Shown piece by piece: positions 12,871 to 18,004 of a stretch of 18,004 nucleotides of DNA. Source of the DNA: Corallococcus sp. (lineage in GTDB: Bacteria > Bacillota > Clostridia > Christensenellales > CAG-314); contig JAMPHX010000020.1 of NCBI GenBank assembly GCA_023663205.1, positions 1 to 18,004 on the forward strand. Reading direction: 5' to 3'. A program made the translations under genes and the position numbers. Within the stretch, counting starts at the first letter, position 1, and the number at the start of each line of letters is the position of its first letter. The notes beneath the pieces were generated by a model. That model searched no databases. It was given only the letters and a program-made list of their open reading frames with translations, and had not been told where the DNA came from.

Positions 12871-13291
12871 TTGCACTCACCGCCTCTTCCTTTTTAACGA
12901 ACTTGCATTTGACGGGAAGTTTGTGGCTTGCAAGTCTCAACGCCTCGCGCGCCTGTTCTTCCGTAATGCCCGCCATTTCAAACATTACTCTGCCGGGTTT
13001 AACTACCGCAACCCAGTATTCGGGGCTACCTTTACCGGAACCCATTCTGGTTTCCGCAGGTTTCTTCGTGACGGGTTTGTGAGGGAAGATATCTACCCAA
13101 ACTTTACCGCCGCGCTTTACAAAACGCGTCATTGCGACACGGGCTGCTTCTATTTGGTTGCTTGTTATCCAAGCGGGTTCCAAAGCCATAAGTCCGTATT
13201 CGCCGTAAGCAACTGTGTTGCCTTTGTGCGCGGCGCCTTTCATTCTTCCGCGGAACTGACGGCGTCTTTTGACTCTTTTAGGCATTAACAT
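12857..13291 (-). CDS. rplP: 50S ribosomal protein L16
   Basis: L16 sits near the peptidyl-transferase centre and helps position the A-site tRNA. The 144-residue product opens MLMPKRVKRRRQFRGRMKG and has the HKGNTVAYGEYGLMALEP motif, WITSNQIEAARVAMTRFVKR, and the functional loop with RMGSGKGSPEYWVAVVKPGR at about 82-101. A polar tail of about ten residues follows the core. AGGAGG lies 9 bases before the first ATG. The gene overlaps rpsC by 14 bases and rpmC by 14, implying coupled translation. Confidence 0.98.
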   Translation of the reverse strand: MLMPKRVKRRRQFRGRMKGAAHKGNTVAYGEYGLMALEPAWITSNQIEAARVAMTRFVKRGGKVWVDIFPHKPVTKKPAETRMGSGKGSPEYWVAVVKPGRVMFEMAGITEEQAREALRLASHKLPVKCKFVKKEEAVSANESK

Positions 13292-13958
13292 TTTCAGTTA
13301 CCTCCTTTGTCGCTGTTTTCTTTTTCTTGGGGAGGACTTCGCCTACGTACACCCACACTTTTACGCCTATGATACCGAAAGTCGTCTTTGCTTCGGCAAA
13401 TCCGTAATCGATATCCGCACGCAACGTGTGCAGGGGTATGCTTCCCTCGTGATATTGTTCGCTTCTTGCGATTTCCGCGCCGTCAAGTCTGCCGGATACC
13501 ATTGTTTTGATTCCCTTGGCACCCGCCCTTGTTGCGCGACCCATGGATTGACGCATCGCTCTGCGGAACGATACGCGCTTTTCAAGTTGAGCGGCAATTC
13601 CTTCCGCAACCAACTGCGCATCCATATCGGGGCGTTTGACTTCCAAAATGTTGATGACGACGGCTTTGTCGCCCACAAGTTTTTGTACGTCTTTTTTGAT
13701 TTCTTCCGCGCCTGCGCCCGCTTTGCCGATAAGTACGCCGGGACGTCCCGTGTAGATATCTACAATTACTTTACCGTCGTTTCTTTCGACGATAATTTTG
13801 GAAACGCTTGCTTGATAATACTTGTTCTTTAAGAACGTCCTGACAGTGTCGTCTTCCTTTATGTACTTTGCAAAATACTTTTTGTCTGCAAACCATTTGG
13901 AATTCCAATCTTGGATGATACCCACTCTCATTCCGTGCGGATTAACTTTTTGTCCCAT
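13278..13958 (-). CDS. rpsC: 30S ribosomal protein S3
   Basis: S3 forms the mRNA entry pore with S4 and S5. The 226-residue product begins MGQKVNPHGMRVGIIQDWNS. A type II KH domain follows, with its GxxG loop GKAG at residues 78-81. The C-terminal domain contains RRAMRQSMGRATRAGAKGIK and LHTLRADIDYGFAEA. A lysine-rich tail (PKKKKTATKEV) ends the protein. The length is usual. Its 3' end overlaps rplP by 14 bases. Confidence 0.98.
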   Translation of the reverse strand: MGQKVNPHGMRVGIIQDWNSKWFADKKYFAKYIKEDDTVRTFLKNKYYQASVSKIIVERNDGKVIVDIYTGRPGVLIGKAGAGAEEIKKDVQKLVGDKAVVINILEVKRPDMDAQLVAEGIAAQLEKRVSFRRAMRQSMGRATRAGAKGIKTMVSGRLDGAEIARSEQYHEGSIPLHTLRADIDYGFAEAKTTFGIIGVKVWVYVGEVLPKKKKTATKEVTENVNA

Positions 13959-13978
13959 TTTATCGTTTTCCTCCCTCT

Positions 13979-14365
13979 TTACGCTCTTTCGTCAAGTATC
14001 ACTGTGATGTGACTGGTTCTTTTAAGAATACGGTACGCTCTGCCTCTGGACACCGGTTGAACTCTTTTGAGAGTCGGTCCCTGGTCTGCGAAACATTCCG
14101 CAACGTAAAGAGTATCTTTGTTCATTCCGAGATTTACTTCGGCGTTGGCGGCAGCCGAATTTAGCACTTTGAGTACCGGTTCGCAAGCCGCTTTGCTTGT
14201 AGTCTTTAATATCGCAACCGCTTCTTTGTAATCCTTGCCGCGAATGAGGTCGAGCACTACATGTACCTTAGACGGAGCGATACGAATATATTTGGCGATT
14301 GCATGCGGACGGTTGTCCTTGTGTTCCTTGCGATACGCCGCTTTTTGTTTACTTCTCGTAGCCAT
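13979..14365 (-). CDS. rplV: 50S ribosomal protein L22
   Basis: L22 spans the large subunit and its extended beta hairpin lines the exit tunnel near the macrolide site. The 128-residue product has a basic lead of about 18 residues (MATRSKQKAAYRKEHKDN), then the core AKYIRIAPSKVHVVLDLIRG (24-43). The hairpin segment GPTLKRVQPVSRGRAYRILK (96-115) precedes the C-terminal RTSHITVIL. No deletion in the hairpin tip is apparent. It lies 14 bases after rpsS. Confidence 0.98.
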   Translation of the reverse strand: MATRSKQKAAYRKEHKDNRPHAIAKYIRIAPSKVHVVLDLIRGKDYKEAVAILKTTSKAACEPVLKVLNSAAANAEVNLGMNKDTLYVAECFADQGPTLKRVQPVSRGRAYRILKRTSHITVILDERA

Positions 14366-14379
14366 TTTTCGTTATCCTC

Positions 14380-14658
14380 CTATTTTGCCGAACTTGTCTT
14401 GCTTCCGGCATGACCTTTAAACGTCCTCGTGGGCGCAAATTCGCCCAATTTCAAACCGACCATATCTTCGGTTACGTATACGGGAACGTGCTTTCTTCCG
14501 TCGTGAACAGCAATTGTGTGTCCAACGAAATCGGGGAATATTGTCGAACTTCTCGACCATGTTTTCAATACTTTCTTTTCGCCTTTTTCGTTCATTTCCT
14601 GTATTCTTTTGAGAAGTTTGGCTTGAACGTAAGGTCCTTTTTTAATTGATCTGCTCAT
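14380..14658 (-). CDS. rpsS: 30S ribosomal protein S19
   Basis: S19 lies in the small-subunit head beside S13 and contacts the A-site region. The 92-residue length is standard. It begins MSRSIKKGPYVQAKLLKRI and has the signature WSRSSTIFPDFVGHTIAVHD (54-64 core) and KHVPVYVTEDMVGLKLGEFAPT. Position between rplB and rplV is canonical, with a purine-rich GGAGG-type site before the ATG. Confidence 0.98.
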   Translation of the reverse strand: MSRSIKKGPYVQAKLLKRIQEMNEKGEKKVLKTWSRSSTIFPDFVGHTIAVHDGRKHVPVYVTEDMVGLKLGEFAPTRTFKGHAGSKTSSAK

Positions 14659-14675
14659 TACTCACTTTCCTCCGA

Positions 14676-15500
14676 TTAGTTGACGCGCTTGATAATAAAT
14701 TTACTCGAAGCCTTTTTCTTCTTTCTCGTCTTGTACCCGAGTGCAGGTTTACCCCAAGGAGTAACGGGACCGGGACGTCCGACGGGCGATTTACCTTCGC
14801 CGCCGCCGTGCGGGTGGTCGCAGGGGTTCATAACGCTGCCGCGGACGGTAGGTTTGACGCCCATATGACGCTTTTTGCCGGCTTTGCCGATGGATACGAT
14901 TTCGTGGTCCAAATTGCCCACTTGGCCTATTGTGGCATGGCATGTAAGCAACACGAGTCTTACTTCGCCGCTGGGCATTCTGAGCGTGGCGTATTTGCCT
15001 TCTTTTGCCATAAGTTGCGCGTAAATTCCCGCGGAACGGGCAATTTGTCCGCCCTTGCCGGGGTTCATTTCCACGTTGTGAACAATTGTACCTACGGGGA
15101 TGTTTTCAAGAGGCAAATTGTTGCCCGCTTTGATATCCGCGTCGGGACCCGCAACTACCGTGTCGCCTACGTTAAGTCCGAGAGGCGCCAAGATGTATCT
15201 CTTTTCGCCGTCTGCGTAGTGAAGCAACGCTATGTTTGCCGTACGGTTGGGGTCGTATTCGATGGAAGCGACCTTGGCAGGCACGCTCTTGTTGCGTTTG
15301 AAATCGATTATTCTGTATTTGATTTTGTTTCCGCCGCCGATGTGTCTTACAGTTATTTTGCCGGTAAAGTTTCTTCCGCCGCTTTTGCGTTTGACGTCAA
15401 GCAAACTTTTTTCCGGTTTGGTGGTCGTAATTTCTTCGTACGCCGAAACCGACATAAAACGGCGTGCGGGCGATGTTGGTTTGTACTTTTTGATAGCCAT
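14676..15500 (-). CDS. rplB: 50S ribosomal protein L2
   Basis: L2 is among the most conserved large-subunit proteins, needed for subunit joining and peptidyl-transferase function. The 274-residue product begins MAIKKYKPTSPARRF and has KRNKSVPAKVASIEYDPNR. The C-terminal signature VMNPCDHPHGGGEGKSPVGR follows, including the conserved histidine used in peptidyl-transferase studies. The basic tail KTRKKKKASSKFIIKR ends it. Length is normal. It is 19 bases after rplW and 17 before rpsS. Confidence 0.98.
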   Translation of the reverse strand: MAIKKYKPTSPARRFMSVSAYEEITTTKPEKSLLDVKRKSGGRNFTGKITVRHIGGGNKIKYRIIDFKRNKSVPAKVASIEYDPNRTANIALLHYADGEKRYILAPLGLNVGDTVVAGPDADIKAGNNLPLENIPVGTIVHNVEMNPGKGGQIARSAGIYAQLMAKEGKYATLRMPSGEVRLVLLTCHATIGQVGNLDHEIVSIGKAGKKRHMGVKPTVRGSVMNPCDHPHGGGEGKSPVGRPGPVTPWGKPALGYKTRKKKKASSKFIIKRVN

Positions 15501-15519
15501 TATTATTCTCCTCCGTCAA

Positions 15520-15810
15520 TCAGGACAGACTGTCGAAAAATTCGATAGTTTTGCTGTCGGCCGTCAGAGTGACCGTGGCTTTTTTCCAATCGGAAGTGTA
15601 GCCCTGACTTCTGCCTTGTCTTTTCAACTTGCCTTTTACGGTTACGGTGTTTACTTTTGCAACTTTTACACCGAAAATTTCTTCAACCGCTTTTTTGATT
15701 TCTATTTTGTTGGCTGATTTATCTACCTCGAAAGTATATGCTTTGGAAGGTACACCGTCGTAACTTTTTTCCGTAAGAACGGGACGTTTGATTATGTCGT
15801 AAGAATTCAT
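15520..15810 (-). CDS. rplW: 50S ribosomal protein L23
   Basis: L23 frames the exit tunnel and is the main docking site for trigger factor and SRP. The 96-residue product begins MNSYDIIKRPVLTEKSYDG and has YTFEVDKSANKIEIKKAVEE (26-45) followed by FGVKVAKVNTVTVKGK. The start ATG overlaps the rplD stop by four bases (ATGA), and its GAGGAGG site is inside the rplD coding sequence, so its translation is coupled to rplD. Confidence 0.98.
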   Translation of the reverse strand: MNSYDIIKRPVLTEKSYDGVPSKAYTFEVDKSANKIEIKKAVEEIFGVKVAKVNTVTVKGKLKRQGRSQGYTSDWKKATVTLTADSKTIEFFDSLS

Positions 15811-16430
15811 AGCGAATATGCCTCCTCGATTTGCGCTATCGCTTCCTTGGTCGCGATTACGTTGACGTTGGATACCAATTGGTACACGTTAGTCAGCGCG
15901 GCATCCACTACCGTAAGTTTTTCGATGTTGGACGATGCCCTCACAATGTCTTGCATCTCGCCGCTTACAATCAAAAGCGTCCTTTTGTCAAAAGCGAAGT
16001 TTTTGAGGATTTGTGCCATTTCTTTCGTTTTTGCCGCTTCCAACTTTATTTGTTCGATAACGGTAAGTTCGTTGTTTGCCGCTTTGTAACTTATTGCGCT
16101 ACGGAACGCGGACGCTTTCATCTTTTTGTTGAGTTTCTTGGAAAAGTCGCGCGGCTTGGGTGCGAATACCACTCCGCCTTTTGTCCATTGCGGCGCGCGT
16201 ATGCTGCCTTGTCTTGCACGACCGGTGCCCTTTTGACGCCACGGTTTGATTCCGCCGCCGCGCACTTCGGTACGCGTCAATGCGCTTTTGGTGCCTTGTC
16301 TTTGATTTGCCAAATAGGTGACTACCGCTTGATGAATGAGGGGCTCGTTGTATTCACAAGCGAATACCGCATCGTTCAGATTCATCTCGCCGATTGCCTT
16401 AGCCGACGTATCGTAAACTTTTACTTGCAT
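15807..16430 (-). CDS. rplD: 50S ribosomal protein L4
   Basis: L4 lines the exit tunnel through an extended loop and, in gammaproteobacteria, represses the S10 operon through its leader. The 207-residue product has the tunnel loop at about residues 46-86 (GTKSALTRTEVRGGGIKPWR then QKGTGRARQGSIRAPQW). The globular C-terminal half follows (RTLLIVSGEMQDIVRASSNI). Whether L4 controls this operon is unknown; the rpsJ leader does contain hairpins. AAGGAG lies 8 bases before the ATG. Confidence 0.98.
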   Translation of the reverse strand: MQVKVYDTSAKAIGEMNLNDAVFACEYNEPLIHQAVVTYLANQRQGTKSALTRTEVRGGGIKPWRQKGTGRARQGSIRAPQWTKGGVVFAPKPRDFSKKLNKKMKASAFRSAISYKAANNELTVIEQIKLEAAKTKEMAQILKNFAFDKRTLLIVSGEMQDIVRASSNIEKLTVVDAALTNVYQLVSNVNVIATKEAIAQIEEAYSL

Positions 16431-16449
16431 TTTTTTACTCCTTCATTCA

Positions 16450-17082
16450 TTATTTCTTTACGGCGTTGCGAACGTACACAATGCTGTTCTTTGCGCCGGG
16501 GATTGCGCCCTTTATCAAGAGCAGTCCCCTTTCGGTATCGACTTTTACCACCGAAAGATTAAGTATGGTTACTTGCTCGACGCCGTATTGTCCCGCCAAA
16601 TGTTTGCCGGGCAGTACGCGCGACGGAGTGCTATTTGCTCCCATGGAGCCCACTTCTCTGTGCACGGGACCCACACCGTGGGTTTCCTTTAATCTGTGTT
16701 GGTTCCAGCGTTTGATTACGCCTGTGTATCCGTGACCTTTTGTAGTGCCGGTTACGTCTACAAAGTCGCCCGCCGCAAACAGACTGCAATCCAATGTCGC
16801 GCCCGTTTCGTAACCTTCCGCGCCTTCCAACTTAAATTCGTGAAGATGTTTGAGCGGAGCGGCGTTTGCCTTTTTGATATGTCCGAGTTCCGGCTTGTTG
16901 AGTTTCCTCGCCTCTACTTCCTCAAAGCCCAGTTGAAGTGCCGAGTAGCCGTCTCTTTCCAAGGTTTTCTTCTGAACGACCGTGCAGGGACCAGCCTTGA
17001 CAACCGTTACGGGAACCATCGTTCCGTCTTGAAGAAAGACCTGCGTCATTCCCAATTTCTTTCCTATGATTGCTTTATTCAT
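16450..17082 (-). CDS. rplC: 50S ribosomal protein L3
   Basis: L3 is an early assembly protein whose extension reaches towards the peptidyl-transferase centre. The 210-residue product begins MNKAIIGKKLGMTQVFLQDG and has DVTGTTKGHGYTGVIKRWNQ (129-148 region). The tip VGSMGANSTPSRVLPGKHLA follows, a variant of the commoner GSIG-type loop. GGAGGT is found 11 bases before the ATG. It is 24 bases after rpsJ. Confidence 0.98.
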   Translation of the reverse strand: MNKAIIGKKLGMTQVFLQDGTMVPVTVVKAGPCTVVQKKTLERDGYSALQLGFEEVEARKLNKPELGHIKKANAAPLKHLHEFKLEGAEGYETGATLDCSLFAAGDFVDVTGTTKGHGYTGVIKRWNQHRLKETHGVGPVHREVGSMGANSTPSRVLPGKHLAGQYGVEQVTILNLSVVKVDTERGLLLIKGAIPGAKNSIVYVRNAVKK

Positions 17083-17106
17083 TGATAAAGTTCACCTCCG
17101 TATATA

Positions 17107-17415
17107 TTAAAGTTTGATTTTGACATCGATACCCGCGGGCAAATCCAACTTTGTCAAACTGTCGATTGTCTTTGCATTGGGGCTGTAAATGTCTATCAAA
17201 CGCTTGTAAGTACGCAATTCAAATTGCTCGCGCGCATCCTTATACTTGTGCGTAGCGCGCAAAATCGTTACTATTTCCTTCTCTGTGGGAAGGGGGATGG
17301 GTCCCGAAACCTTGCTGCCCATTTTCTTTGCGGCTTCCACTATCTTTGTGCAAGCCAAATCGACAAGATTGTGGTCGTAGGACTTCAATTTGATTCTCAT
17401 TCTTTGGTTAGCCAT
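17107..17415 (-). CDS. rpsJ: 30S ribosomal protein S10
   Basis: S10 is a small-subunit head protein and also the NusE partner in antitermination. The ATG at 17415 gives the canonical MANQRMRIKLKSYDHNLVD start and the standard 102 residues. AAGGAG lies 9 bases upstream. An in-frame ATG eight codons earlier (17439) lacks a ribosome site. Other signatures are SGPIPLPTEKEIVTILRATH and the C-terminal SLTKLDLPAGIDVKIKL. It is the first gene of the cluster, behind a consensus promoter and a 250-base leader. The str-operon genes that often precede it (rpsL, rpsG, fusA, tuf) are absent here. Confidence 0.98.
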   Translation of the reverse strand: MANQRMRIKLKSYDHNLVDLACTKIVEAAKKMGSKVSGPIPLPTEKEIVTILRATHKYKDAREQFELRTYKRLIDIYSPNAKTIDSLTKLDLPAGIDVKIKL

Positions 17416-17670
17416 TACTTTTATCTCCTTATTCAACATTTTATTTCCGAACCGTATTCCGCCGACAACACAACCGTGTGTGTCAACCTGTGGATTTTAA
17501 TAAAGCAAACTTTCATTTGCTTCAAAAGTTGCATCTTCGCCAGTTTGGCAGGCTAACGCCACTTAACGACTGACGCCGTGATTCGGACGCAAAACTCCTT
17601 GGTTTTGCTACGTAGGCGCAAGTTTTCTGTTGTTTTCAGTAACCTTACGCTTTCAAGCCATATTCCACAG
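17416..17670 (-). promoter_or_regulatory. Structured 5' leader of the S10 operon
   Basis: The gene-free stretch upstream of rpsJ contains several hairpins on the minus strand. GCAAAAC/GTTTTGC (17589-17595 with 17602-17608) is a perfect 7-base stem whose loop region contains AAGGAG. GCC(A)/TGGC (17539-17549) sits next to a GGC/GCC hairpin (17551-17560). GCAAAT/GTTTGC (17505-17520) has a GAAA loop and is followed by TTTATTAAAA. GACACAC pairs with GTGTTGTC (17464-17484) just before the rpsJ ribosome site. The 17505-17514 arm can also pair with GCAACTTT (17525-17532), an either/or layout. I do not recognise a known riboswitch or ribosomal-protein leader family. Confidence 0.5.
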
Positions 17671-17677
17671 CCTGTCC

Positions 17678-17707
17678 ATTATATAATACAAAGCAATAGG
17701 CTGTCAA
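17678..17707 (-). promoter_or_regulatory. Promoter of the S10-spc-alpha cluster
   Basis: On the minus strand, TTGACA (17702-17707) and TATAAT (17678-17683) are both perfect sigma-A consensus hexamers, 18 bases apart. Transcription should start near 17670. This is the strongest promoter-like sequence in the window and fits the need for very high expression of ribosomal proteins. Confidence 0.88.
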
Positions 17708-17830
17708 ACAAAATACCGACGTTTTTGGGTAAAATTTAAATATTTTTTGAGAATTCGCAGGATTTTTTGTCAAAGCACGTCTAAGCAAACAATTTGCCGT
17801 CAATAATCGGTGACGTATAGGGAGGATGAT
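17708..17830. other. Intergenic segment before the DUF421 gene
   Basis: AT-rich divergent spacer. I found no convincing plus-strand promoter: TTGTCA at 17767-17772 has no -10 box at proper spacing. Bases 17799-17817 (CCGTCAATAATCGGTGACG) resemble the core of repeat B (560-578), matching at about 16 of 19 positions, so part may be a repeat remnant. GGAGG at 17821-17825 is the ribosome site of the next gene. Confidence 0.4.
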
Positions 17831-18004
17831 ATGTTCGATTATTTCAAAGACCCCAATTCCGACATCGGAATGGATATACTCGATATTGCAATACGCGCGT
17901 TTGTTTCCATTGTGGTTTTGTTTTTGCTGGCAAAACTCCTTGGCAACAAACAGATAAGCCAACTTAATTTCTTCGACTATGTCGTAGGCATTTCCATCGG
18001 TTCT
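17831..18004 (+). CDS. DUF421 (YetF/YcaP-like) membrane protein, 5' part
   Basis: The first 58 codons of a gene that runs off the right edge. After a polar start (MFDYFKDPNSDIG), residues about 17-38 are a transmembrane helix (ILDIAIRAFVSIVVLFLLAK). The family hallmark LGNKQISQLNFFDYVVGIS follows, the beginning of the second helix. DUF421 proteins have N-terminal membrane helices and a C-terminal cytosolic domain; their function is poorly known. GGAGG lies 5 bases before the ATG. The gene diverges from the ribosomal cluster and is probably unrelated in function. Confidence 0.85.
   Translation, partial: MFDYFKDPNSDIGMDILDIAIRAFVSIVVLFLLAKLLGNKQISQLNFFDYVVGISIGS

Noticed and set aside
17645..17962. 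A 105-codon minus-strand open frame across the divergent region
   Set aside because: It crosses the rpsJ promoter and the start of the DUF421 gene on the other strand, and shows no family features.
1..18004. tRNA or rRNA genes, or a new multi-gene defence or biosynthetic system
   Set aside because: No tRNA-like cloverleaf or rRNA sequence was noticed on reading both strands, and all but three genes are standard housekeeping genes in conserved order.

Overview
The window is dominated by one long minus-strand ribosomal-protein cluster, the fused S10, spc and alpha operons. It runs from rpsJ (start at 17415) down to rplQ (stop at 1239). Gene order is the classic bacterial one: rpsJ-rplC-rplD-rplW-rplB-rpsS-rplV-rpsC-rplP-rpmC-rpsQ, then rplN-rplX-rplE-rpsZ-rpsH-rplF-rplR-rpsE-rpmD-rplO-secY, then adk-map-KOW protein-infA-rpmJ-rpsM-rpsK-rpsD-rpoA-rplQ. 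A small KOW protein between map and infA, the type Z (zinc) S14, a four-cysteine adenylate kinase LID, purine-rich Shine-Dalgarno sites before nearly every gene and a neighbouring DUF421 gene all suggest a Gram-positive-type Firmicute, probably an uncultured Clostridia. That assignment is an inference from layout and families; no species is claimed.

Layout from right to left. A DUF421 membrane-protein gene starts at 17831 on the plus strand and is cut by the window edge. A divergent region of about 415 bases (17416-17830) follows. It holds a consensus minus-strand promoter (TTGACA, 18 bases, TATAAT; 17678-17707) and a roughly 250-base structured leader for rpsJ. From 17415 to 1239 genes are packed with gaps of 7-24 bases or short overlaps. 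The exceptions are three wider gaps: infA-rpmJ (75 bases), rpmJ-rpsM (136 bases, with a terminator-like hairpin and a possible promoter) and rpsD-rpoA (64 bases). Two hairpins (1184-1227 and 1131-1165) follow rplQ. The last 1.1 kb holds two small accessory genes on the same strand: an unrecognised 134-residue protein with its own promoter, and a small cupin. They sit among two copies of a degenerate palindromic repeat of the GTCATTG...GAAGCAATCC type.

Together the genes make half of the core ribosomal proteins, the SecY translocon channel, the enzyme that removes initiator methionine, initiation factor 1, adenylate kinase and the RNA polymerase alpha subunit. This is housekeeping DNA. I do not see a new defence, secretion or biosynthetic system in it.

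The unusual points are in the details. L30 carries a roughly 138-residue Lys/Ala-rich, histone H1-like N-terminal extension. The adjacent S5 carries a roughly 54-residue acidic-then-arginine-rich extension. L24 has an altered zinc ribbon and a lysine-rich tail, and L17 has a long internal insertion. The rpsJ leader and rpmJ-rpsM gap look regulatory. In the accessory end, both genes stop at the same base of a shared 14-base motif tied to the palindromic repeats.
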